The notes below the pieces were generated by a model, which did no database searches, was not told the origin of the DNA, and worked only from the letters and a program-made list of their open reading frames with translations. A stretch of DNA of 64,000 nucleotides, from positions 2,046,001-2,110,000 of the forward strand of contig OY729512.2 of the NCBI GenBank assembly GCA_963422445.2, read 5' to 3'. A program made the position numbers and the translations under genes. Origin of the DNA: G963422445 sp963422445 (lineage in GTDB: Bacteria; Pseudomonadota; Alphaproteobacteria; Thalassobaculales; Thalassobaculaceae). This document shows, in pieces, positions 8,820 to 17,661 of the stretch (the first letter of the stretch is position 1; the number at the start of each line of letters is the position of its first letter).

Positions 8820-9683
8820 ATGCTGTTGGTGCAGATAATGCAAGGCGTCATGGAGGGGATATTCCTCTTCCTTATCGCGTCTGGCCTGACGCTGATTTTT
8901 GGTGTCTCCCGGATCGTCAACTTCGCGCATGGTTCATTTTATATGGTTGGGGCTTTTCTGACTTATCAGATCTATCCATGGTTCGCCGCGGGTACAACCC
9001 TCGGGTTTTTCGCGACCATCTTGATTTGCGGTTTTCTGGTTGCTGCCCTCGGATTGTTGTTCGAGATATTCCTGCTGCGTCGGGTTTATCATGCCGAAGA
9101 ACTGATGCAACTGGTGCTGACCCTGGCCGCCGTGCTGATTATCCGTGACGTCACCAAGTTCATCTGGGGATTGGATGACGTGTCCGTTTCGCTACCCGAT
9201 GCTCTGTCCGGGGCGGCCGTGATCGGCGACATCTATCTGCCGACATACCAGCTGGTCATGGTTGGTGTCGGTATGGTCGTGCTCGCCGTTGTTTGGGGAT
9301 TCCTCAAGTTCACTCATGCCGGGATCATCCTCAGAGCGGCAACCGATGACCGTGGCATGGTCGCTTTGCTTGGAACTAATCAGGCGCATGTCTTCTCCGG
9401 GGTGTTTGCCGTTGGCTGTTTCCTGGCCGGGATTGCCGGCGGCTTCGCTGCCGCTTTCGAGAGCATAAACTACCTGCTTGATACCCGGGTCATCGTGCTT
9501 GCCTTCATCGTTGTCGTGATTGGTGGTCTCGGGAATCTCTATGGCGCCCTCTATGCGTCGCTTGCCGTCGGCATTCTGAAGGCGCTCGGACTGCTCTTCG
9601 CACCGCGGCTTTCGATGGTCATCATATTTTTGCTGATGGCCGTTGTTCTTCTGGTCCGCTCAATGCGCCGGACGACGGAGTGA
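8820..9683 (+). CDS. ABC transporter permease (LivH type)
   Basis: A 287-residue integral membrane protein of the BPD_transp_2 family. The ATG at 8820 gives the usual N-terminus with QIMQGVMEGIFLFLIASGLT then LIFGVSRIVNFAHGSFYMVG, the hallmark opening of LivH proteins. The later segment RAATDDRGMVALLGTNQ is the cytoplasmic loop that contacts the ATPases. About eight hydrophobic helices are visible. It pairs with the LivM-type permease encoded next, overlapping it by four bases. Confidence 0.92.
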   Translation: MLLVQIMQGVMEGIFLFLIASGLTLIFGVSRIVNFAHGSFYMVGAFLTYQIYPWFAAGTTLGFFATILICGFLVAALGLLFEIFLLRRVYHAEELMQLVLTLAAVLIIRDVTKFIWGLDDVSVSLPDALSGAAVIGDIYLPTYQLVMVGVGMVVLAVVWGFLKFTHAGIILRAATDDRGMVALLGTNQAHVFSGVFAVGCFLAGIAGGFAAAFESINYLLDTRVIVLAFIVVVIGGLGNLYGALYASLAVGILKALGLLFAPRLSMVIIFLLMAVVLLVRSMRRTTE

Positions 9684-10672
9684 TCATGGCCGGTGGTGAG
9701 CTAAAGCAGATGGACTCCGGATCGACGATGCGTCACCGGGAAACCTACGCAATCAACTGGCGCTTGGTGGCTGGCGTGGCCGTTGTCCAGTCGCTCCTTC
9801 TGGTTGTTTCACCGCCGCTAGTCGTCTTTGCACTGATCGAAGTCATGATTTTTGCGCTCTACGCGAGTGCTCTCAACCTGTTACTGAGTTTCAGCGGCAT
9901 GGTGTCGTTCGGGCATGCCGTGTATTTTGGTTTGGGTGCCTATGGCCTCGCGCTCTCGATCACCCATTTCGATTTTCCCATCGTGCTCGGAATTCTCGCC
10001 GGCCCTCTGGTGAGCGCCTTTTTCGGCCTGCTCTATGGCGTGCTTTGCGTCCAGCTGACAGCGATCTACGCGGCCATGTTGACTCTGGCCTGTGCCGAGG
10101 TGACCTATGCTGTGGTATTCCAGTGGTTCGACGTCACTGGCGGCGACTCCGGGATCTCGGGCCATGTGCCATCCATGCTGGGTCTCGAACCATATCAGTT
10201 CGGTCTAGTTGTCCTGGTTGTCGTGACTGTGGCGATACTGATTCTGTGGCGGGTCGTTTATTCGCCGCTCGGGTTGACAATTCGTGCTGTCGGGCGGAAT
10301 CCGGCCCGTGCGGCGGCGCTCGGGCACGGACGCAAACAGGTTCAACTGATCGCCTTCGTCATTTCGGCGTTTTTTTCTGGTATCGCAGGCACATTGTTCG
10401 GGATTTTCCACGGCAATGTCTTTCCTGACTATGTCGGAGTCCTGTTTACGGTCGACGGCCTGTTGATGGTGGTTCTGGGTGGTCTCTACAGCTTCGGGGC
10501 CGGTATCTACGGCGCGATCGTCTACAAGCTCCTCGACAATCTGGCGGCGCATTATTTCGAATACTGGCAGTTTGCCGTCGGCATGATCATCGTTGCTGTC
10601 GTGCTGGTTTCACCAAGCGGTATCGCCGGTCTGGTCCGGCGTGTCGTTGACAGGATCGGACGGCGGCAATGA
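9680..10672 (+). CDS. ABC transporter permease (LivM type)
   Basis: A permease of about 330 residues with the LivM signature NLLLSFSGMVSFGHAVYFGL and the ATPase-contact loop IRAVGRNPARAAALGHGRKQ. A GTG start at 9680 overlaps the livH stop as GTGA; an ATG at 9686 is the alternative. It forms the second half of the membrane channel with the LivH-type protein. The stop overlaps the ATG of the next gene. Confidence 0.92.
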   Translation: MIMAGGELKQMDSGSTMRHRETYAINWRLVAGVAVVQSLLLVVSPPLVVFALIEVMIFALYASALNLLLSFSGMVSFGHAVYFGLGAYGLALSITHFDFPIVLGILAGPLVSAFFGLLYGVLCVQLTAIYAAMLTLACAEVTYAVVFQWFDVTGGDSGISGHVPSMLGLEPYQFGLVVLVVVTVAILILWRVVYSPLGLTIRAVGRNPARAAALGHGRKQVQLIAFVISAFFSGIAGTLFGIFHGNVFPDYVGVLFTVDGLLMVVLGGLYSFGAGIYGAIVYKLLDNLAAHYFEYWQFAVGMIIVAVVLVSPSGIAGLVRRVVDRIGRRQ

Positions 10673-11430
10673 CCAATGGCGCGATACAACCAGCTCTTCA
10701 GGTTCGCGGATTGCACAAGGAGTTTGGACGGTTCGTGGCGCTCGACAGCGTGGACCTGACAGTTGGCGCCGGCGAAATCCGTGCCATTATCGGCCCGAAC
10801 GGTGCCGGCAAGACGACGTTGATCAATGTACTCGGCGGGCAGATTGTTGCCGACCGCGGTACCGTCGAGATCGCCGGGCGCAGGCTCAGTCGTCAGCATC
10901 CGCATCACGTCGCGAAGTTCGGCGTTGGCCGGACCTATCAGATTTCCAGCACGCTTCGGCGCATGACGGTTTTTGACAACATGCTATGTGCTCATAATGC
11001 CGTCTCGGGTCACTGGTTCAGCCTGCGGGCCAGCCGGCTGAGGGGGATGGAAGATGCCGTCATGGGCGATCTCAAAACTATCGAACTTGACCAGATTGCC
11101 GGTCAGATGGTGGACGATATTTCGCATGGTGACCGCAAGCGGCTGGAGTTCGGCATGGTCTTGGCGACCCGGCCGAAACTGTTGTTGCTTGATGAACCGA
11201 CGGCGGGGATGGGCTTGCGCGAGCGTCACAAACTGATCGATCTGGTCTTGGCGGTGACGCGCGAACGACAGCTGACCCTAGTCTTTGTCGAGCACGATAT
11301 CGATGTCGTCTTCAAGGCTGCGCAATCAATCACGGTGATGGCGTTCGGCGGTGTCTTTGCGGAAGGAACGCCGGATGAAATTGCCTCGAATTCGGCAGTG
11401 CAAGACATTTATCTCGGTGGTCACAGCTGA
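10669..11430 (+). CDS. ABC transporter ATP-binding protein (LivG type)
   Basis: A 253-residue ABC ATPase. Walker A is GPNGAGKTTL (about residues 43-52). The signature region is ISHGDRKRLE in place of LSGGQ, a normal variant in LivG proteins. Walker B is LLLLDEPTAGMG, followed by the switch histidine in FVEHDIDVVF. The start overlaps the livM stop (ATGA), implying translational coupling. It powers uptake through the two permeases together with LivF. Confidence 0.93.
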   Translation: MTNGAIQPALQVRGLHKEFGRFVALDSVDLTVGAGEIRAIIGPNGAGKTTLINVLGGQIVADRGTVEIAGRRLSRQHPHHVAKFGVGRTYQISSTLRRMTVFDNMLCAHNAVSGHWFSLRASRLRGMEDAVMGDLKTIELDQIAGQMVDDISHGDRKRLEFGMVLATRPKLLLLDEPTAGMGLRERHKLIDLVLAVTRERQLTLVFVEHDIDVVFKAAQSITVMAFGGVFAEGTPDEIASNSAVQDIYLGGHS

Positions 11431-12137
11431 TGCTAGTTCTTGAACAAGTGACCGCCGCCTACGGGCAGAGCCGGGCGCTGAGTGGTGTCGATCTCGAGGT
11501 CAGGGAAGGCGAGGTCGTCTGCATGGTCGGGCGCAACGGCGCCGGCAAGACAAGCACCATGCGTTGCATTGTTCAGGACATCATTCGGGTGACCGGCGGT
11601 TCGGTCCGTTTCAAGGGCGACGAGATCGCCGGCCTTGAACCGCATCTGGTTGCCCGCAAGGGTATTGGCTATGTCCCGGAAGATCGCCGGGTGTTTGCCA
11701 GCCTGACTGTCGCTGAGAATCTCAAGGTGCCGCGCCCGCGGGCTCAACAACGCGGCTACTGGACAATCGAGCGGGTGACGGAGCTGTTTCCGCAACTTGA
11801 GGAGTTTCATGCCCGGCTGGCCGGCAATCTCAGCGGCGGACAGCAGCAGATGTTGAGCATTGCACGGTCGTTGCTGACGAATCCGGATCTCTTGCTGCTT
11901 GACGAGCCACATGAAGGACTTGCGCCGATTGTTGCCCAGGATGTGATCAAGGCGGTCAATGTCCTTAAATCCTTGGGCGTATCGATGCTAATTTCGGAAC
12001 AGCAGTTGCATCTGGTACACGAGACAGCCGACCGGATCTATGTTGTTGACCGTGGTCACATGGTATTTTCCGGCATCATGGCGGATTTCGAGAGTGATCC
12101 AGACATCGCCCGGCGCTATCTCATGGTTGTCCAGTAA
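11430..12137 (+). CDS. ABC transporter ATP-binding protein (LivF type)
   Basis: A 235-residue ABC ATPase. Walker A is GRNGAGKTST, the signature LSGGQQQML, Walker B LLLLDEPHEGLAP, and the switch region SMLISEQQL. The start ATG shares a base with the livG stop (TGATG at 11428-11432). It completes the transporter; the gene ends 12 bp from the convergent RidA-like gene. Confidence 0.93.
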   Translation: MLVLEQVTAAYGQSRALSGVDLEVREGEVVCMVGRNGAGKTSTMRCIVQDIIRVTGGSVRFKGDEIAGLEPHLVARKGIGYVPEDRRVFASLTVAENLKVPRPRAQQRGYWTIERVTELFPQLEEFHARLAGNLSGGQQQMLSIARSLLTNPDLLLLDEPHEGLAPIVAQDVIKAVNVLKSLGVSMLISEQQLHLVHETADRIYVVDRGHMVFSGIMADFESDPDIARRYLMVVQ

Positions 12138-12149
12138 CCGGTAGCGGCG

Positions 12150-12509
12150 CTATTTGCAGGCTGTTACCATGATCTCGACGAGCAGTTCCGGAACTGCGAG
12201 ATCGGCCCGGACGCAGGCTCGCACCGGAGGGTTCTCCAGATCGACCCAAGCATTCCAGACCTCGTTCATGTCACTGAAATTCGCCATGTCGGTGATCCAG
12301 AGATTGGCCTGGAGGAGTTTCGACTTGTCGGCGCCGGCTTCGGCCAGATAGCCATCGATCTTGTCGAGGATCTGTTGCGTCTGCCCCTTGATATCGGCTG
12401 ACCGGTCGCTCGCGGTCAGGCCGGCTATATAGACCATATCACCCTTGACGACGCAACGGCTCATTCGTGGGCCGGGGCCGGTGGTGACTTCAATACGGGT
12501 GATGGACAT
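12150..12509 (-). CDS. RidA/YjgF family protein
   Basis: A 119-residue protein with the RidA fold pattern: GDMVYIAGLTASDRSADIKG near residues 24-43, QTQQILDKIDGYLAEAG, and the C-terminal PPVRACVRADLAVPELLVEI, which holds the conserved arginine of the ligand site in VRAD. RidA proteins hydrolyse reactive enamine/imine intermediates from amino acid breakdown; many relatives act in specific catabolic pathways. Its location next to an amino acid-type transporter fits that role. It lies convergent to livF, so it has its own promoter. Confidence 0.9.
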   Translation of the reverse strand: MSITRIEVTTGPGPRMSRCVVKGDMVYIAGLTASDRSADIKGQTQQILDKIDGYLAEAGADKSKLLQANLWITDMANFSDMNEVWNAWVDLENPPVRACVRADLAVPELLVEIMVTACK

Positions 12510-13214
12510 GAGGTTTCTGACTCCAGTCTGATGGCTGTTTGCGGCCCGTTCAGGCGCTATGGGTCTATTTGGCGTCGTGTCGGCAGGTCGGTCACGGTGT
12601 TTGCTCGGTCAGAATGTCGCAAGGCGGCGCTGTTTGCAAGAGCCATCCTGACATTATCCACGGCGATCCATGTTAAATTTGAGCGCTGGTCGAGCGTTGC
12701 TTTGACAACATACAGCGAAGTCATTTTCACAATTTGGTCCGTAAACGAGATTAAACCGCGGGAGAAAACGGGCTTTTCTATCTTTTTGGCTCAATTCGTG
12801 ATTCGTAGGCATGCCTTGATGGAGGTTACGGTCATCAACGTCGGACGCCAGAAAAGCGGGTTGATCGAAATGGCCATCAGCGGTCTCGACAGCCACCTCG
12901 GGCGGTTCAAGCCATGAAACTTACCCGTTCTCCGCGCCATGGAGCGTGGTTTGGCTACAGACTTGATTGAGTTATGCCTACGAATTGCGAATTGAGCCAT
13001 CTTTTTTGGCAAGAATTCACGCCGCCAAACTCTTGTCATGAACTCGCTGTTTACAGCGTGGGATCACCGTGCGTACGGCTCACCCCGAAGTCGCGCGGAT
13101 CGCCCGCGCCGCGGGTGTGGAGCCATAACTGCACCGCAGGAGAACTTCGATGCTGGAATAATAGAGTCGTCAAAGTGTGGGGCCATGTGCGTCAGAGAGA
13201 AAATTATTTCTTAT
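12510..13214. other. gene-poor stretch before IS-A copy C
   Basis: No convincing gene was found in these 705 bp. Short open frames here lack family motifs and good ribosome sites. The stretch contains the inverted-repeat unit at 12787-12999, which may be the remains of a small mobile element. Confidence 0.5.
12787..12999. repeat. 26-bp inverted repeat pair bounding a 213-bp unit
   Basis: TGGCTCAATTCGTGATTCG continuing TAGGCAT at 12787-12812 matches the reverse complement of 12974-12999 at 24 of 26 positions. The interior of about 160 bp has no gene. The arrangement fits a MITE or the two ends of a collapsed IS. I see no clear target duplication outside the arms. Confidence 0.6.
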
Positions 13215-14709
13215 GAACCTCTTGCAAAATTCCTGCCTAGGGTCCGGTGAGCCCGGATCGGTCGGTTGATCCCGGTCACCTCTGCACCTGGAGGTCGGAA
13301 TCCATGGATTCGCGGTGTCTCATCAGAGATGATGAGACCAAACAGGGACCTTTATGGACATCGGGACACGTCTCTCCGGGTTCCTCTCTTCGAGAGGGCC
13401 GCGAAGGGTCGGCATGCGTTGTCGGAGCGCGCTATGGGACGGCGAGACGTATCAACGGGTCAGCCGCCAGGGCCAGGATGCCGACCATGAGATGGCAGGC
13501 GACCTTGGAATGTCCACGGACGCGGACATGGCGCCCGCCACACTCATCCTTGAGGCGGGCGTTGGTCCTCTCGACACCGGACCGGATCCGGAACCGCACG
13601 GTCTCGGGATCGACATGGCCTATTGCACGCCGGACCCGGGCCTCCCGGTCTCGCGCCTCCTTGAGGTCCTTGTCCCGGCGCGGATTGACATCGATGATCG
13701 ACACATGGCCAAGCCGTTCGCTCATCTGGTAGATCTCCCTGGCATCATAGGCCGCGTCCATGAGATCGTAGAGATTGGTCACACGCCCGGCGGTCATCAT
13801 CGCCAGCGGGATCGCGGCCTGGCTGTCATGGACGGATGCCGCGGTGAGAACGGTCCTCAGCGGCACCCCGCAGTCTGCTGTGTCGATATGCAGCTTGTAA
13901 CCGCGCCAAGGCCTCCAGGACCTCCTTGGCAGCCTTCTTTGCCCCGTGATCGCAGACCTTCGGCATCGCGTCGAGCCTCTCATCGAGATCCATCCCGTTC
14001 GCTTGCCGTTCGAGACGCCCAGGCTCCTTCGTCCTCTCCGCGCCCTTGCGGGGCCGGCCGCCCTTGCGGTTCGGCGTCCTGGCCTTCGGCTTCGGGGCCG
14101 GCGTCTCCCGGGCCTCGATGGCCGTCGGGTCCCTCGACACGTGGCCGATGAGCGCGTCGCCCAGTGTCTCTGCAACCAGAGCCGCGTGCATCCTCTCCGG
14201 AAGACGGGATTGCGAAAATTCGGCAAACGCCCGCGAAAACGTCGCTTCACGCGGGATCTCCGCGACACGCGACCAGCCGCACAGTCGGCGCAACGTCGGG
14301 TCCACCTTGAGCCTGTCGATCAGGTGGCGGGTCGTCGGCAGATCCCATACCGCCTTGGCGATGACGCCACGGGCCAGCGCCCGGCGATCCTCCCGGGGCC
14401 GACCCGGACCGGTCCACACCTCATCGACGAAGCCCTCCACCTTGACGAGATCGAGAGCTGTCACGAAGCGCTTGTGCGTCTCGAGGAGAGGACCGACCGC
14501 CTCGGCCAACGCAGGGAAAAGGTCCCCTTGAAATCGGCGCCAGAGATCGGATAGGGCCGAGCCAAGGGTCATCGGGGCCACCCCGTGGTATCTTGTTATT
14601 GTAGAAACACAACAGACCACGGGGTGGCCCCGAAACCCAGGCCCTCGACAACAAAATCAGCCTCGAGAAGGCAAAAAACCGGTCGGGCCGGCAATTTTGC
14701 AAGAAGCTC
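13215..14709 (-). mobile_element. IS-A copy C
   Basis: Both terminal repeats are present (GAACCTCTTGC at 13215 and GCAAGAAGCTC ending at 14709). The left terminus has a small deletion (TTCCTGCCTAGGG instead of TTCCTGTCCCCAGGG). TAT lies directly outside both ends, a shorter match than the 4-bp duplication of copy A. Confidence 0.9.
13432..14572 (-). pseudogene. IS-A transposase, copy C, frameshifted
   Basis: The N-terminal part (14572 down to about 13910) reads as in copies A and B, then the frame breaks where copy C has an extra base around 13905-13920 (EVLEALARLQAA in place of EVLEAWRG). The C-terminal catalytic part continues in another frame from GYKLHIDTADCGVPL to 13432. A single indel therefore inactivates this copy. 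Confidence 0.85.
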
Positions 14710-14714
14710 TATGG

Positions 14715-14960
14715 AGAATCTCAAGCTATAAAGTGCCAATTTTGGTCAAGTACCGCGGCGTCGCGGTCGATACCGATCGAGCGCAGGGCCGGCGGCTTGC
14801 GCATCATCAACGCACCGCCCCCAGATGACTCTCGATGTAGACATCTTGAGACGGCATCAGTGCGATCAGCGTCCGACACAAACCCGCCATCGCCGTCGAT
14901 CTGAAAGACCCCAGCCGCCGCCCCCGTCACACGAGATCGCCACTCATAGACCAGCGATTC
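14715..14960 (-). pseudogene. D12-class DNA adenine methyltransferase, decayed copy 2
   Basis: Minus-strand frames give RTLIALMPSQDVYIESHLG then, after a one-base shift, GGGALMMRKPPALRSIGIDR, the N-terminal SAM-binding part of D12-class adenine methyltransferases. It is homologous to 6985-7190, including the upstream CACTCATAGACCAGCGATTC against CACCCATAGACCGGCGATTC. The catalytic half is missing, lost at the border with IS-A copy C. Confidence 0.7.
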
Positions 14961-14981
14961 TATACCGCTAAGAATAAAAAC

Positions 14982-15055
14982 AGAGCCTCAACGACCCCAC
15001 ACCAGCACCCACAATCATTCCGCCACCGTCAGTAACATGGTGCTTGGGCAGTTAC
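14982..15055. repeat. solo IS66-like terminal sequence, copy 1
   Basis: This stretch of about 74 bp (CACCAGCACCCACAATCATT ... TTGGGCAGTTAC) recurs at 26931-27008 and, inverted, at 29705-29772. Read from its outer edge it starts GTAACTGCCC; IS66-family ends begin GTAA. No transposase is attached, so it is the stranded end of a lost element. Confidence 0.55.
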
Positions 15056-15431
15056 GAATTATGAGCTGGTAGAAGTTAATTCTATCGTTCATCAAGCGCG
15101 CGTTTGATCTGGGAAATGTAAATCTGCCATGCCTGCAACACGGTACCGTGTTGTGATTCGATATGTTGCACATCGTTCCGGGTCAGCCGTGCGATGGTCC
15201 CACGTTAGGACCAATCGCCTGGTTTCTGTTCGCCGATGCTGTCTTTTCGAGATGATCGTCCGGGCACAATCGAGGTACCCGGATTTGATCAGGGCACGCA
15301 AGTCCAGGATCGCTTGACCCCCCCTCCTAAAGACATCCGGTCTGCAACGCGAAACCCACACCAACAAACTGCAGATCGTGATACCGCATCCTCATTTCTG
15401 GCGCCTGGATTCTTACCGACACCCGGACTAG
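15056..15431. other. intergenic region, nothing recognised
   Basis: These 376 bp lie downstream of the EF-G-like gene and beyond the stranded IS end. I find no gene, RNA or clear terminator here. Confidence 0.4.
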
Positions 15432-17462
15432 CTATTCAGGACTGTTGCGTTGCTCCACAACCTGATTGGCTAGGCGGCCGGTCAATTCGGCGAGATGATG
15501 GAAATCCCATTCATAGGTTCCCGCCCCCATTGTCACCGACCGGATCTCGATGATCAGGTCATGGACTTCAGCCTCCGGAATGTTGGCCTCGACCTCATCC
15601 CAGCCCTTCCAGTTCTCCTTGGCCTGAAAACCCAGAATCTGACCGCGGCGTCCGGTAATGATCCGCTGAACCCGTGCCGTGGAATCGTTCGGTATGGAAA
15701 TTTTCACATACAACACCGGTTCGAGCAGCACCGGATTGCATTTCGGTATTCCCTCGGTCATAGCAATCCGGGCTGCCGTTCGGAACGCCATGTCGGAACT
15801 GTCGACCGAATGATACTGACCGTCATAGAGTTCGACCGAGAGGTCCACGACCTCGAAGCCAAGCGGTCCACGCTTCATGAAGTCCTTGACCCCCTCTTCG
15901 ACCGACGGAATGTAATTCCGCGGTACCGCACCACCGACAATGCTGTCGACGAATTCAAAACCGGCACCGCGCTGACGCGGTTTGATCTTCACCTTTACGT
16001 CGCCGAACTGGCCATGGCCCCCGCTCTGCTTCTTGTGCCGGGCGTGCTGTTCGACCGGTTTGCGGATGGTTTCCTTGTACGGCACGCTCGGCTGTCTGGT
16101 GTTGACCGTAAGGTTGAACCGGTTGGCGAGCCGTTCGCAGAGAACCGTGATCTGGGTGTCACCCTGGCCAGAAATGATCAGTTCACCCATGGCCGCATTC
16201 TGGGCAATGTTGATCGAGATATCTTCTTCGGCGAGGCGTTGCAGGGCGCCGGAGAGCTTGACCTCGTCATTGCGATTGGCGGCGGAAATCGCCATCGAGT
16301 AGACCGGCAACAACGGGACCGGCCAGGTCAGAGCATCGGCCGGAGCTTTGCCGGACGGTGTCAGGATTTCGCCGGTCGTGACATTTTCCATCCGTCCGAG
16401 AGCAACGATCTCGCCGGGACCGGCGCCCGGTTTCTTTTCGAGCTTCGCGCCGAGCACGGTGTTGATGCCGCTGACCCGGCTATTGTTCAAGGTCTCGCCA
16501 TCCTTGATCGAACCACGCCAGACCCGGGCATAGGACAACTTCCCCATGTGCTGCACATGCATCGTCTTGAAAACCTGCAGAACGGTTTCACCGTCACCTT
16601 CGAGCCCGCGGCGTTCCGCCGTCTGTCTGTAATCTGGTGCCTCGTGGCGCAGCATTTTCAGAAGGCGCTGAACGCCATGGTCGTTTTCACCCGCGCCGAT
16701 GACCACCGGAACCAGAAGGTCGTTTTGCAGGGCCTGGGTCAACTGGTCATAGAGTTCGGACTTGTCGGGCTTGATATCTTCGAGAACCTTGAGCATCAGA
16801 TCGTCGTCAAAATCGGCCAGAGTTTCCAGCAACGCGTTGCGCGCTTCAGCCTGACGCTCAACGGCCTGCTCCGGTAACTGAATCAGGCCTGAAGGCCCGT
16901 CCACCTTGTATTCATAGGCCCGTTCACTCACCAGATCAGCATAACCGGTTATGGATTCATTGTCGCGGATCGGGACATGTCTGAGGGCGAGCGGCCGATC
17001 CGATGCATCCTGGAGCAGGCCCATCAGATCGCGGACAGCATCGGTAGAGGTATCTATCTTGTTGATGAAGATAATATGCGGAATCTCATACTCGTCGAGG
17101 AATTTCAGGGTCGGCGCGACGGCTGGCGCCTTCTGTGTTTCCGGATCGACAACAACGATTGCGATGTCAGCGACCAGCGCGGCGTTTCGCGTCTCCTGGT
17201 TGAATTCGACGGATCCCGGCGTGTCGATGAACGCCCAGGGCTCGTCCAGGAACGTGCCATATCCGATTGACAATTCTGTGCTGATTTGCCGTTTTCGCGC
17301 CTCGTCGGCGGCGTCCCCCACTGTATTCCGCGCACCCACACGTCCCTTGCGCTCAATCGTTCCAGTCGCGTGAAGCAAGGCTTCGAACAGCGATGTCTTA
17401 CCGCTCTGATACAGGCCGAGCAGAACTGCACATCTGGTGTTTTCTCCGCTTGCACTCGGCAT
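15432..17462 (-). CDS. elongation factor G-like translational GTPase
   Basis: A 676-residue protein with the EF-G domain order. The G domain has P-loop GLYQSGKTSL near residues 16-25, DTPG near 78 and NKID near 134. Domain II carries the VFKTMHVQHMGKLSYARVWR stretch, domain IV includes SGGHGQFGDVKVKIKP and GAVPRNYIPSVEEGVKDF, and a domain V follows. It is shorter and more divergent than housekeeping EF-G (about 690-700) and resembles the EF-G-like paralogues of many Alphaproteobacteria, whose role is unclear; ribosomal protection-type factors are an alternative. The start at 17462 has GGAGAAAG upstream. The promoter side is disturbed by the IS at 17662-19117. Confidence 0.85.
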   Translation of the reverse strand: MPSASGENTRCAVLLGLYQSGKTSLFEALLHATGTIERKGRVGARNTVGDAADEARKRQISTELSIGYGTFLDEPWAFIDTPGSVEFNQETRNAALVADIAIVVVDPETQKAPAVAPTLKFLDEYEIPHIIFINKIDTSTDAVRDLMGLLQDASDRPLALRHVPIRDNESITGYADLVSERAYEYKVDGPSGLIQLPEQAVERQAEARNALLETLADFDDDLMLKVLEDIKPDKSELYDQLTQALQNDLLVPVVIGAGENDHGVQRLLKMLRHEAPDYRQTAERRGLEGDGETVLQVFKTMHVQHMGKLSYARVWRGSIKDGETLNNSRVSGINTVLGAKLEKKPGAGPGEIVALGRMENVTTGEILTPSGKAPADALTWPVPLLPVYSMAISAANRNDEVKLSGALQRLAEEDISINIAQNAAMGELIISGQGDTQITVLCERLANRFNLTVNTRQPSVPYKETIRKPVEQHARHKKQSGGHGQFGDVKVKIKPRQRGAGFEFVDSIVGGAVPRNYIPSVEEGVKDFMKRGPLGFEVVDLSVELYDGQYHSVDSSDMAFRTAARIAMTEGIPKCNPVLLEPVLYVKISIPNDSTARVQRIITGRRGQILGFQAKENWKGWDEVEANIPEAEVHDLIIEIRSVTMGAGTYEWDFHHLAELTGRLANQVVEQRNSPE

Positions 17463-17661
17463 ATTGACTTTCTCCCTTCGAGCATCCTGGCGACGTCTGG
17501 CAACAGGCCGACGCCCGCAGCCTGTCCGATTCCACCGAACTGCCTATGTTACACATTGATGGCGGATCTCAATACCCGCTTGTCTGGCGATACTGTGCAA
17601 TACCCGGTAACCGATACCGTGTCCTTCCAAAGATCCGCCGCACACGGGGTCGCCGCTCTTC

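Noticed and set aside
13038..13250. Open frame starting MNSLFTAWDHRAYGS
   Set aside because: It runs into the end of IS-A copy C, has no family motif and no good ribosome binding site.
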